From positions 1 through 13,453 of the forward strand of contig CAJVPJ010001001.1 of assembly GCA_910592205.1 (NCBI GenBank): a stretch of 13,453 nucleotides of DNA, read 5' to 3'. Positions 1-8,700 of this stretch are shown here, one piece after another. Source of the DNA: Paraglomus occultum. Lineage: Eukaryota > Glomeromycota > Glomeromycetes > Paraglomerales > Paraglomeraceae. Position 1 is the first letter of the stretch. Each line of letters begins with the position of its first letter. A program made the position numbers and the translations under genes. The notes beneath the pieces were generated by a model, which was given only the letters and a program-made list of their open reading frames with translations, was not told where the DNA came from and made no database searches.

Positions 1-75
<75 letters not shown>
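1..75. repeat. (ATA)n trinucleotide microsatellite
   Basis: An uninterrupted ATA repeat of 25 units begins at the window edge, so its true length is unknown. It ends where the sequence becomes TAGAAGAACG. It is plain AT-rich simple sequence as is common in fungal spacers; no coding frame is implied. Confidence 0.97.
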
Positions 76-407
76 TAGAAGAACGACCCCACTTTTCGGA
101 TAATCTTTAACTTTATATAGTGATTTTTTTGGCAATCTTTAACTATAAACAGTAAGATAAGCGTCCAAATAGAGGTCAAAATTGTCCACAAAAAGTTAAG
201 CAATCCTAAAAAGAAATTAAGCGTTGCACACGGAGCGTTTCATTCTTATTATTATATTAATGTTAATGAGGTAATTCCCAAATACTATTACTTGAGCGAT
301 ATTGACTTTTTTCTAATTCTCATTCTTCGATCTCTTTAAGTCTATTAATGTATGATGGTTTATTTCGATATCTGTCGATTGCATATCCTGTATGCATTAG
401 CCATATA
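76..407. other. AT-rich spacer, no gene seen
   Basis: No frame on either strand reads like protein here, apart from a few codons on the minus strand just past the stop at 408-410 that may be the decayed tail of the protease-like ORF. A short direct repeat is visible: AATCTTTAACT occurs near 102-112 and again near 134-144. Confidence 0.5.
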
Positions 408-755
408 TTATATATGACCTAAAACCAAATCATATTCAGGTTTGTCAACAACTACGAAATTGGTAAATGATTCGTTTAATTGTCGAGGTAAGGATTTTAA
501 TTTTCCCAATTCAAAAATATTTGGCAAAGTGACAGAAACGTTTTCTCTATCAATCCAACCCCTCCTCATTACTTTCTTGCCAGCATTTGTTGCGTCAATA
601 CCAAGATCTTTTACTGTGGGATATTTAGATCCATACATTCTAGTAATATATAAATCCATTTTTTGGGCAAGTGCTTTACTGATACTACTGTACCTGGATT
701 TAGGGTCTACTAACGCTTTAACAGTTGTTTTTCTATTAATCTTTTGCGAATTTCT
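408..755 (-). pseudogene. Retropepsin-like (clan AA) aspartic protease domain remnant
   Basis: Open minus-strand frame (stop to stop) of about 115 residues. Near its start is the pattern V-K-A-L-V-D-P-K-S followed by S-x-I-S-K-A-L-A, which matches the active-site strand and following helix of retropepsin-like domains (usually A-L-V-D-T-G-S...I-S). Near its end is Y-D-L-V-L-G-H-I, the hydrophobic-hydrophobic-Gly motif that closes such domains. The catalytic D-T-G reads D-P-K, so even if expressed it should not be an active protease. The stop TAA (408-410) falls exactly where family members normally continue with a tryptophan. No ATG lies before the active-site motif; the first ATG is at 659, downstream of it. 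It overlaps the F-box-like ORF (710-877) in another frame. Such domains occur in LTR retroelements and in host Ddi1/Asp2-like proteins; I take this as a retroelement-type relic. Confidence 0.5.
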
Positions 756-877
756 CTAATCGCTTTGGTTTTCCATATAATATCTAGACTACAGCAATTT
801 TTAAGATCTTGGATCGGAAGATACTTTGTTATGAATGGTATTAATTTTGGTGGAAGAAGATCAAGTAAATTAGGCAT
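710..877 (-). CDS. Short F-box-like ORF, 55 aa, probably a fragment
   Basis: ATG at 877 opens a 55-codon frame ending in TAG (710-712). Residues 8-35 have the F-box spacing: L-P-P-K-L-I-P-F-I, then Y-L-P-I-Q-D-L, then C-C-S-L-D-I-I-W, where canonical F-boxes show LPxELL, LPxxDLxxC and W. An F-box binds Skp1 and recruits substrates to SCF ubiquitin ligases, but no substrate-binding region follows. The frame runs into the protease-like frame with a one-base shift; the two overlap at 712-755, so this may be the 5' part of a broken larger gene rather than an independent peptide. F-box resemblance on so short a stretch is moderate evidence only. Confidence 0.35.
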   Translation of the reverse strand: MPNLLDLLPPKLIPFITKYLPIQDLKNCCSLDIIWKTKAIREIRKRLIEKQLLKR

Positions 878-970
878 TGCTAATTAGTATATATCGGATA
901 ATATTTCTTTTCTGTGTATACAAATAGTTAGGAGATTAATCGAAAAAATAACTAATAGTTAATTATCTGC

Positions 971-1433
971 CTAAAGCCCTTGCCACGATCGATGTAATCC
1001 TTGATCAATGGCTCGAGCAAGACTATTTAATAAATTAATTCGTTCTGAATCAGTCAATTCTGATGATACTCCAATTGCAGAAATAAGATCTGTTACATTT
1101 AATGTATCAGTTGAAACCATTCTATTAGGTCCACCGGTAAAGATAACTCTTCGAGATACCCTTAATGGATCTCGAATAAGTGGAGGTAGATCAAAAACCG
1201 AGAAATCATCATCGGAATAATCTGAAATAAGTGGGGGCAGATCAGAATCTGAAAATTCGTCATCGGAATAATCTGGATGTTTAATTTTAATTTTTGAATT
1301 GAGTTTTTTTATCACTTCTTCGCTAATTCCTTTACATCTTCCAAACTAGGATATTTCAACAAGAATGTTTGAATTTGGCTCAATTAGTTGTATCGAATTT
1401 GAATGTATCGACCAATGAAAGTAGCACGGACAT
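971..1433 (-). pseudogene. Acidic repeat protein remnant with two frameshifts
   Basis: Three abutting minus-strand segments in three frames read as consecutive protein. Segment 1 starts at ATG 1433 and runs about 17 residues (M-S-V-L-L-S-L-V-D-T-F-K) to a TGA at 1380-1382. Segment 2 (1383 down to 1315) has Q-T-F-L-L-K-Y-P-S-L-E-D-V-K-E-L-A-K-K. Segment 3 runs from about 1314 to the stop at 971-973, about 113 residues. Each junction needs a one-base shift, so the gene is broken or the assembly has indels. Segment 3 contains two acidic repeats of the form D-Y-S-D-D-(E/D)-F-S-x-x-D-L-P-P-L-I, then a C-terminal region with S-S-E-L-T-D-S-E-R-I-N-L-L-N-S-L-A-R. I do not recognise the family. Its position just upstream of the protease-like frame on the same strand would suit a gag-like or host-derived acidic protein, but that is a guess. 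Confidence 0.4.
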
Positions 1434-1521
1434 GATTCAAGACCACAGCAGCTCAAATTATTACTAAATTTTCTGAAATTGATATAGATTATTTGTCTTG
1501 GGTTGTGGAGATTTTGTAGAT

Positions 1522-2640
1522 ATGGATACTTTTAAGGAGCTTGAACAAATGAAAGAGGAAATTGAAAATGCGGACGGGTACAAGTGGAGGTACTGTACGT
1601 TGATTCAAAATATTTATAGTTTTTTTAATATTGTAAAGCAGAATAATTAAACGTTTTATAGTTTCTGGAAAATTAATCCCTCAGTACAAAACCCAGAGAA
1701 AGTTGGCACGATATATTATCTTTGCAGTCAATCTTTGATGTTTAATAATTACGAAGACTCTAATCAAAAGCGGATGCAAAGATTCGAACGTTATGCTTTG
1801 CATTAATATGGAGACGTGTAAGGCCAAGATTCAGATTAAACATCTTTTACAGCACGAAAAGCCTTCGGCAACGGGCAGTGTCCCTCCAAAAGTAGTCAGC
1901 GAAATTCAGAAAAATTTTCATTTGGATTCATTACAACTGCGCACTCGCCTTTCAACACTTTTCGATCTCAGAGACATAACTAATAAACAGATCTATTATT
2001 GGTGGAGCGTGGTTACTGAAAAAAACATACCAAAATCCTGTACAGTCTGCGATACTTCTTCTTGAAGAACGATTTAAAGAAAAAGGTTGTGTTTTATTAA
2101 TGTCATTACATACGGGGGATCTGACAGCAATAGCATTTTTTTCGCCATGCTTTACATATTTGAAGGAAATGGTTAAAGAAATACACGTAGATGCAACGTA
2201 CAAGACGGCTAAAGGACGTTTTGAATTATATGCAATAATTGGCCAGTATCAAGGCACAGGATTTGCGCAGCAATAATCTTGATATGGGAAAAACAACGAT
2301 CTTGATTTTTTTCTAAATTCAAAAATCTCAGACTTTCGCCGGATTACGTGTTTTCTGACAATGACTTTTCTCAGATAAATGCAGCAATAATTGTTTGGCC
2401 AAATGCTAATATTCAACTTTACCTTTGGCATATAAGAAAGCCATTGTGACCAGAATAAAATCAAATCAGCGAGGAAAATACAGAAGATTTACTACACTCG
2501 AGTTGACAGATCTTGATTTCATTGATCCTAATTTTGTGCCAACTAACACGAACAATGACAATGTTTGCCCAGCTATACATCAAGTCAGCATACTCAACTT
2601 GTTAAGCGATATTTTAATTTGAATAACGAAAATGAAGAGT
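1522..2640 (+). pseudogene. Mutator-like (MULE) DDE transposase relic
   Basis: Consecutive pieces in different frames match the order of a MULE transposase. N-terminal part: an exon from ATG 1522 to 1589, a plausible GT-AG intron 1590-1661 that removes an in-frame TAA (1648-1650), then Y-Y-L-C-S-Q and N-Q-K-R-M-Q-R-F-E to about 1788. A one-base shift leads into 1793-2025 (K-I-Q-I-K-H-L-L-Q-H-E-K-P, then Y-Y-W-W-S-V-V). Another shift at the A7 run 2019-2025 leads into P-V-Q-S-A-I-L-L-L-E-E-R-F and the first catalytic Asp in H-V-D-A-T-Y-K-T (GAT 2190-2192). A TAA follows at 2274-2276. About 2307-2440 carries the second Asp region F-S-D-N-D-F-S-Q-I-N-A and V-W-P-N-A-N-I-Q-L-Y-L-W-H-I-R-K; the usual Cys of the C-x2-H motif is Tyr. 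A further shift near 2430-2440 leads to A-I-V-T-R-I-K-S-N-Q, ending at 2620-2622. The third acidic residue is not identified. At least three frameshifts plus stops mean no intact transposase. Terminal inverted repeats were not found. Confidence 0.8.
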
Positions 2641-3610
2641 AACAGTTTAGAGCTATTTGTATTACTATCATTATTTTTGCCGCATTTCTGACTAAATTAC
2701 CCCGCGCGAAGCAAAATACCCCTCAGCAAGTTTTGAGGCCTGATTTGCAAAAGATCCGGAGTACTTGAGTCAGAGAAATATGGTACTTGAAATGACAGTC
2801 TCCATCACCAAAATTTCTTGTTCCGGGTATAGTATGTAGGGGAAATGGGTTACTATTACTATCCACAATATCACATGGCCTTAGTATTTACAGTAGTCAT
2901 AAGCTTATTTATATTGTATTATTAATTTGATGGAAATTTTGTATAAAAACAAGTGAGCAATTATCGAAAATAGACAAGGTGTAGCATGCGCTAAACCCAA
3001 AGTAAAGTCAGAATAGCATATATTCATAGCAATCTAGCTGTTTGTACGGTTAATGTAATGTTATCTTTACTATTCCCAATTGCATATGTTTAAATTGGAA
3101 CGGACACAATTTTACCAATCTGACAAATCCATCCGGAATGAAATAGCGCCCGACTGACATTAGGCATTGTGAAAGAATGCTTTGAGTTACTGAATACGTT
3201 AGTAAAATTTTCCCATTCGGTGGATGATATTCAAGACTTAACCATCTCGGTTTAAGCTTAAGGTGGTGCGACACACACATCTACCAGCCAACTTGTCAGC
3301 CAAATTTGGGCTAAAATACGGACAGATCGTGTGAAAATTAACAACACTGCGCTTTCGATTTAGCGGTAGCTACTACCAACCCTTGTAGATGATTTGGTTT
3401 AAGCGATAAGCAGAATGGTAGAAAAGCAATGTACTGTTCACTATCACCATTGTTACTATGCATTTATTGCTTGATGAGTTGAGTTATCAAACAAGTTTGT
3501 GCTAGATCATACAATTTGACGACTGGTGTGTGGTTTTGACGAAGGATTCAACCATACGACTTGTGGTTTCTGTCTGTATGTGCACAATTTGTCGATAAGG
3601 GTTGCCGATC

Positions 3611-3665
3611 CTATCGTGAATAAGCACCCCTCACTATGATAAGGGTGGGTGCTTATTCACGGTAG
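3611..3665. repeat. 19 bp inverted repeat with 17 nt spacer
   Basis: Left arm 3611-3629 and right arm 3647-3665 are reverse complements except for one position (3614 T opposite 3662 G, a wobble in RNA). The inner 15 bp, CGTGAATAAGCACCC and GGGTGCTTATTCACG, pair perfectly. The 17 nt between the arms would form the loop. No coding frame surrounds it. It could be a small palindromic mobile element, a transcribed hairpin, or a protein-binding palindrome; the sequence alone does not decide. Confidence 0.85.
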
Positions 3666-4198
3666 TATACGGTAATAGACTTATTATTAATCAGTTGCTC
3701 AATATTCTACCACAATTTATTCTTTAATAAAATTATTTTTATTATCGCTCTCCAAAGAATAAGATTTATTCGTTTGTTTATTTTTACAGTACCAAATATT
3801 GCATTAAAAAGATTGAAAATCAAATACAATTATTTTTAATTCAACAAGAAAATGACAAATATAAGCTGATACAATATGACAAACAAATTTGTCAGTATTT
3901 CGAACAGCTAATAAAGTATGATACAACATATCAACTGTGCAGATTCCCTAAATCCATACTCTTAAATAACCGCTAATTGCACTCGCGCAAAAACTTTATG
4001 TAGAAAATTCACATGGAGTCTATGTATCGCTTACTACTGGCAAAAAGTAATCTAGCGTAAACATTGACTTTTTCTATTTGTTTAGCATATTTGCAATGTT
4101 GGCGACCAAAAATACGTCTATTCTCATCAACGACATTTTAATTTACTTCTATATGGTATTATTATCGGACAACAATTAATAATTATTCTGGTGGGCCG

Positions 4199-4366
4199 TT
4201 ACTTGTACACTTGGTGAATAAATTGCAAACGCGCTAAATTCAACGTTTGTTGTAATGTCATAACTTGGTGAACGCTTGGACAAGGGTTATAATTATTTGG
4301 GAAAGTAATTGGAGAAAGATATAAAGCAAAGACACAAGTCAGTGTGAATTTTAAAATAGTATACAT
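4199..4366 (-). CDS. Weak candidate small secreted peptide ORF, 55 aa
   Basis: ATG at 4366 opens a 55-codon frame ending in TAA. Its N-terminus resembles a signal peptide: M-Y-T-I-L-K followed by a hydrophobic run (F-T-L-T-C-V-F-A-L-Y-L). The remainder has N-Y-N-P-C-P-S-V-H-Q and no known motif. The stop overlaps a possible splice donor (CAA|GTAACG), so a longer spliced product is conceivable. A chance ORF in AT-rich DNA often looks hydrophobic, so I rate this low. Confidence 0.15.
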   Translation of the reverse strand: MYTILKFTLTCVFALYLSPITFPNNYNPCPSVHQVMTLQQTLNLARLQFIHQVYK

Positions 4367-5045
4367 ACTTGTAATAGTATACCTTCTTTGTACGGTTCTC
4401 AACGAATGTCATACCGTCATCGGATATTGCGTTGTAGCTGTGCGACTTACCGGAAAACTATAAACCGCAATATTAAAAGATCATTCGACCATATTGTCAC
4501 ACAGAAAGCAATCTTTTACATCCAAACATGCGAGAAAAAGACCTTACTTCTCAATAAAGGTTAGGTAATAACACAGACCAATTAAACAGAGTACTCAAAC
4601 TTTTCGTATGTATTACAGACATAGACACTTGGGGTATTCATAATTATTTGCCGCTCTACAATCAAATAAACTTTCTAAGGAAGTTAGATACTATATACGG
4701 TTAAGTAAGTATTTTTACTACGAAAATTTGATTGTCTACTTTCTTACCCATAACACATGTACAGAACTCTTGGCATTTTTTTGTTTCAGCATGGGCTGTT
4801 TGGACATATTGTTGTACGTAGCTATTGTACTCAAAGGATGCCGAACATTGTGAAATAACCGAGAAACACAATTAAACAAACTTTAGTCATCGGTAATACT
4901 AGGCATTCAACATCTGTTATCATATTATACCATTGGCTTTATAGCATTCATGCGTTATTAATAATAGTCATTGAAAAATAACGTTGTTTGGCTGACAAAT
5001 GAAAAACGTTAGTGCTTATACAGATTATGAGCAAATACCTTGTCG

Positions 5046-5282
5046 ATGACGGTTTTGTTTATGATAAACGTTGATTCGTATCGCATATTCTATCATCATT
5101 TTAACTGTATGAATAAGGCTGGTAACACAAAGAACAGTGAGTGCATCAATAACGAAAGTGCACAAATTGCAGACGCAAAAAAAAGTCACTGTTGGTATTG
5201 TCCCCGCATCACATCTCCTGGCTTTGTTGCAGTATGTCTTGATAAGTTTGCACAATGTCTCAATTTTTTAATAAGTTATTGA
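5046..5282 (+). CDS. Weak candidate Cys-containing small ORF, 78 aa
   Basis: ATG at 5046 opens a 78-codon frame to TGA at 5280-5282. The second half is less AT-biased than its surroundings and contains several cysteines, including H-C-W-Y-C-P-R and a later A-V-C-L-D-K-F-A-Q-C. No family is recognised. The opposite strand is open over almost the same interval (5025-5255), also with several cysteines, so the openness may be compositional. No signal peptide is clear. Confidence 0.15.
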   Translation: MTVLFMINVDSYRIFYHHFNCMNKAGNTKNSECINNESAQIADAKKSHCWYCPRITSPGFVAVCLDKFAQCLNFLISY

Positions 5283-5647
5283 AGGTGATTGAAATTCCAA
5301 ACATTGTATCGGCTGAATCAACGTTAAAGCATTCTCTGTTCAAATAAAGGTTTCAGAGAGTACACATAATTGGCAATTTCATACATCTTGAATGGAACAT
5401 TAATATTGTTTTGATTAGCGCATTGAGGTGAAAAAGTTACACTGACAGCTTCTTTATGTAGTACTTTGTTTAACGTGTTTTCTTATTGGGAATTCTTGTG
5501 TGACCAATCCTCTAAAATGGGTCACCAAATAACTCTTGAATGCAGGTTGATACGCAAATTATATTCCTTTCCAAATATTTGTAAACTAAATTTCTCGCCC
5601 ATTTCCCTTTTCAAAATTCTTGATAAAAGCGGACATCGAAATGGAGA

Positions 5648-5660
5648 TTTTTTCCCCCCC
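5648..5660 (+). promoter_or_regulatory. T6C7 pyrimidine tract upstream of the GMC-hydrolase gene
   Basis: Six T followed by seven C lie about 90 nt before the ATG at 5752, in otherwise AT-rich DNA. Pyrimidine-rich tracts just upstream of start codons are common in fungal core promoters and 5' leaders. No clear TATA box position can be fixed. A role here is inference from position only. Confidence 0.25.
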
Positions 5661-5751
5661 AAGCGATAACACAGCGTCTATTGTTCTATTGTTTGACGCA
5701 GCAATTATCTGGTTTTAGCCTTTTTTCTATACACGTATCCTACTAAATAAA

Positions 5752-8700
5752 ATGTATAAGCATATCTCAAAGCCAGTATCTCATATGCAAGAGCATTATG
5801 ATGTCGTGGTAATCGGGTCTGGCTATGGAGGTGCAATAGCGGCGTCACGGATGGCTCGCGCCAATAAACGTGTTGCTTTGTTGGAAAAAGGTAATTGAAT
5901 GATTCAACGCAAATGTATCATATCATATCATTGCATTGTATAATATTTCTTTCTTGCATTCAGGGAAGGAAAGATGGCCAGGAGAATATCCAGAGACACT
6001 AGCAGAATGTCTAAAAGATGTACAAATACATTCAAAAATAGGCCATACAGGTAAAAAGACTGGCATGTATCAATTCTATCTTGGGGAAGATCAAAAAGCA
6101 TGTGTCGCTTGCGGGTAAGTTACAGTATGTTTAAACATTCCCCAGTCTACGATAAAGATTACCCATGATTAATTGGAAAATTTTGATACTAGTCTTGGTG
6201 GTACATCGCTCATAAATGCAAATGTTGCACTCGAGGCAGACGAGCTAACCTGGCGACAAAAAAATGTTTGGCCTGCCGAAATTTATAAAGATTACGATAA
6301 CGGAAAAATTAAAGAAGGTATTTCTACGATCAAGCATAATGCTGAACTAGTTTACGGAATGAAAACACTTATACATACCCCATCGTCCATTATCCAGCTT
6401 ACAATCGAGCCGGGCAGATGCTCGAACCAAATGTTTATCCATCTCACTGGCCTGAACTTCCCAAGCTCAAAGTCTTTGAAGAGCAAGCGCGCCTGATGGG
6501 TTCGGAATTTACCAAAAACTTCCATCGTGCGCCAATCACCGTTCATTTTGAGAATCGTATAAATAATGCTGGTGTGCGACAACAACAATCTACGCTTAGT
6601 GGAAATGACGCTACTGGAATTAACGATGGAAGTAAGAACAGTACATTGATGAATTATATACCTGATGCATGGAATCATGGTGCAGAGATTTTTTGCGAAG
6701 TTCAAGTGAAGAAAATTAAAAAGAACGAGAAAACTGGTTTGTGGGTCGTGTATTATGAATGGCTAGGGGTAAGATAAAAATCGTCTCTATTAGTTTTCGA
6801 ATGAGCATTTTTTCACGAGAGTGATGGTCTATTGGGGATATCAGTCTTACAATCCATTCTTTTGGCATAGGATGAAAGACCGCATTTTGGGGATAAAAAT
6901 TCCCAATCACTCATGTTTGTTACTGCCGAAATTGTATTTGTTGCTGCTGGTACTTTTGGTACTAACGAAATAATGCTGAGATCAAAAACACACGGATTAT
7001 CCATAAGCAATGAATTAGGAAAAGGCTTTAGTGGTAATGGTGACGTGAGTAAAAAAATTTCCAATTGTATATATATATTTTTTTGTCCTTCAGTTCGGTG
7101 CTTAATATCTTTATGACAGATTCTCGGATTTGCTTATGACTGCGATCGCTTTGTAAATGGTAATTTACTTTTCCCTGCATGCGGTAATAATTATACGTTT
7201 TATCCCCCTCCTCCTCCTTACTGATTCGAATTTCCATCTTTGTCATTTTTTTTAATCCTCGAATCAGGTATTGGTACGAGTAGTCACGGTGGTAAAACTG
7301 CTCCCGTCGGACCATGCATCACTGGCATCATTGATATGCGCAAGAAAGACGATAATGCCTTTGATGGCTATGTAATCGAAGAAGGCTCCTGCCCGAGAGC
7401 TCTCGCACAGATCTTCTCGGGTCATTTGAAAATAGCCTGTAAAACCATCGGGGATTCAACAAATCTGTCGATTTTACAAAAATTCCGTCACTCATTGAGG
7501 GATTTTATTCCTGGATATCATTACAGAGCGTTAAGTCGTACCCAATCATTCTTAGTAATGTCACATGACGACCAGCAAGGCAAATTAGAACTCCAAGATG
7601 ATCGTCTCAATATTGCATTTCCTGATGTTGGCAAGACAGTTCAAGTCGAACGTCTCAACAAAATACTTTCAGATGCGTCTCACACCATCGGTGGCACATA
7701 TGTACCCTCGCCTGTATGGACTGGCCTATTCCGGAGATCGCTTGTTACTGTGCACCCAATCGGAGGCTGTGTTATGGCCGATAATTCGACTGAAGGAGTT
7801 GTTAACTATAAAGGGCAAGTGTTTAAAGGTGACGCTGAATTCGGCACTGAAGTGCACGATGGTCTGTATGTCTGTGACGCGTCAGTCATTCCTAGTTCTC
7901 TTGGGGTGAATCCGTTTTACACCATTGCAGCTTTTAGCGAGCTTATCTGCGAACGCGCTGCTGAAGATAGGGGTTGGCGTATTAACTATGAGTTGCCCAA
8001 GCAACCGATCGATTTTGACAACCCATTAGTGATGAATCCATGTAATAAGACTATAAAAAAATCAACTGTCAATGCAGATGGAGGTCTGAGGTTTACAGAA
8101 GTTATGCAAGGCTATTTTTCTACTGAGATTGTTGATCCTGATGCATTTATTACTGCCGAGGGTAAGTATTATTCCTTGTTAATTGTTGAACTATGCAATA
8201 TTCTGATGATTGCTCAACTAACTAAACGTTTTTAAACAACAGACCAAGCCCGGTCATCCGAATCTAGAATGCAATTCCTTCTGACCATCATTGCATACGA
8301 TTACAACACTTTACACAACATTGATAACGAGGCGGCTGATATCGTAGGAACGATTTCATGTCGTGCTCTGTCTCCGGATCCTCTAATGGTGACTAGTGGC
8401 AAATTCCGTATTCACGTTGATGACAACAATTACGTTGACAGCGCTCGAATGATGTACAGCATGGATCTAGTAGATACAGACGGGAAGCGATACAAATTTG
8501 AAGGGTTTAAATTTGTAAAGAATTCCAATATATGTAACGCTTGGAAACAGACATCAACTTTGTATGTCACCGTGAAGACATTTAAAGAACCGAGGAAAAT
8601 TGTTGGGTTGGGGGTTCTGAGAATCGGAGTATGCAATTTCCTCGATCAACTGACTACGCTAAAGGTTAGCATTCTCTTTAGATTTGAAAATTTTTGTTTT

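Larger units (their letters stand above)
2641..5751. other. 3.1 kb AT-rich spacer without a convincing gene
   Basis: I read both strands and found no chain of exons or recognisable protein. Open frames of 60-80 residues occur, as expected by chance; two with mildly suggestive content are listed separately (4199-4366 minus, 5046-5282 plus). A strong inverted repeat lies at 3611-3665. The last part, just before 5752, should contain the promoter of the oxidoreductase-hydrolase gene. A gene without protein product, or one made of very small exons, cannot be excluded by eye. Confidence 0.5.

Noticed and set aside
712-755. Programmed -1 frameshift between the F-box-like and protease-like frames
   Set aside because: The overlap holds AGAAAAAC but not in the phase of a canonical X-XXY-YYZ slippery heptamer, and no clear downstream pseudoknot is seen; an indel is simpler.
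442-759. Open plus-strand frame of about 105 codons
   Set aside because: It lies opposite the retropepsin-like and F-box-like frames, which carry recognisable motifs, and its own translation has none.
3050-3280. Minus-strand frame of 76 codons in the large spacer
   Set aside because: It reads somewhat like protein, but there is no motif, no neighbouring exon with compatible splice sites, and chance frames of this size are expected.
5466-5669. Plus-strand frame of 67 codons just before the GMC-hydrolase gene
   Set aside because: No in-frame ATG near its start, low-complexity end in the T6C7 tract, and it sits where the promoter and 5' leader should be.
6318-6397. Continuous reading of 6173-6496 as a single exon
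   Set aside because: The protein loses GMC character after the GAAG at 6317 and regains it in another frame at 6398; a GT-AG intron of 80 nt restores A-Y-N-R-A-G-Q-M-L-E-P.
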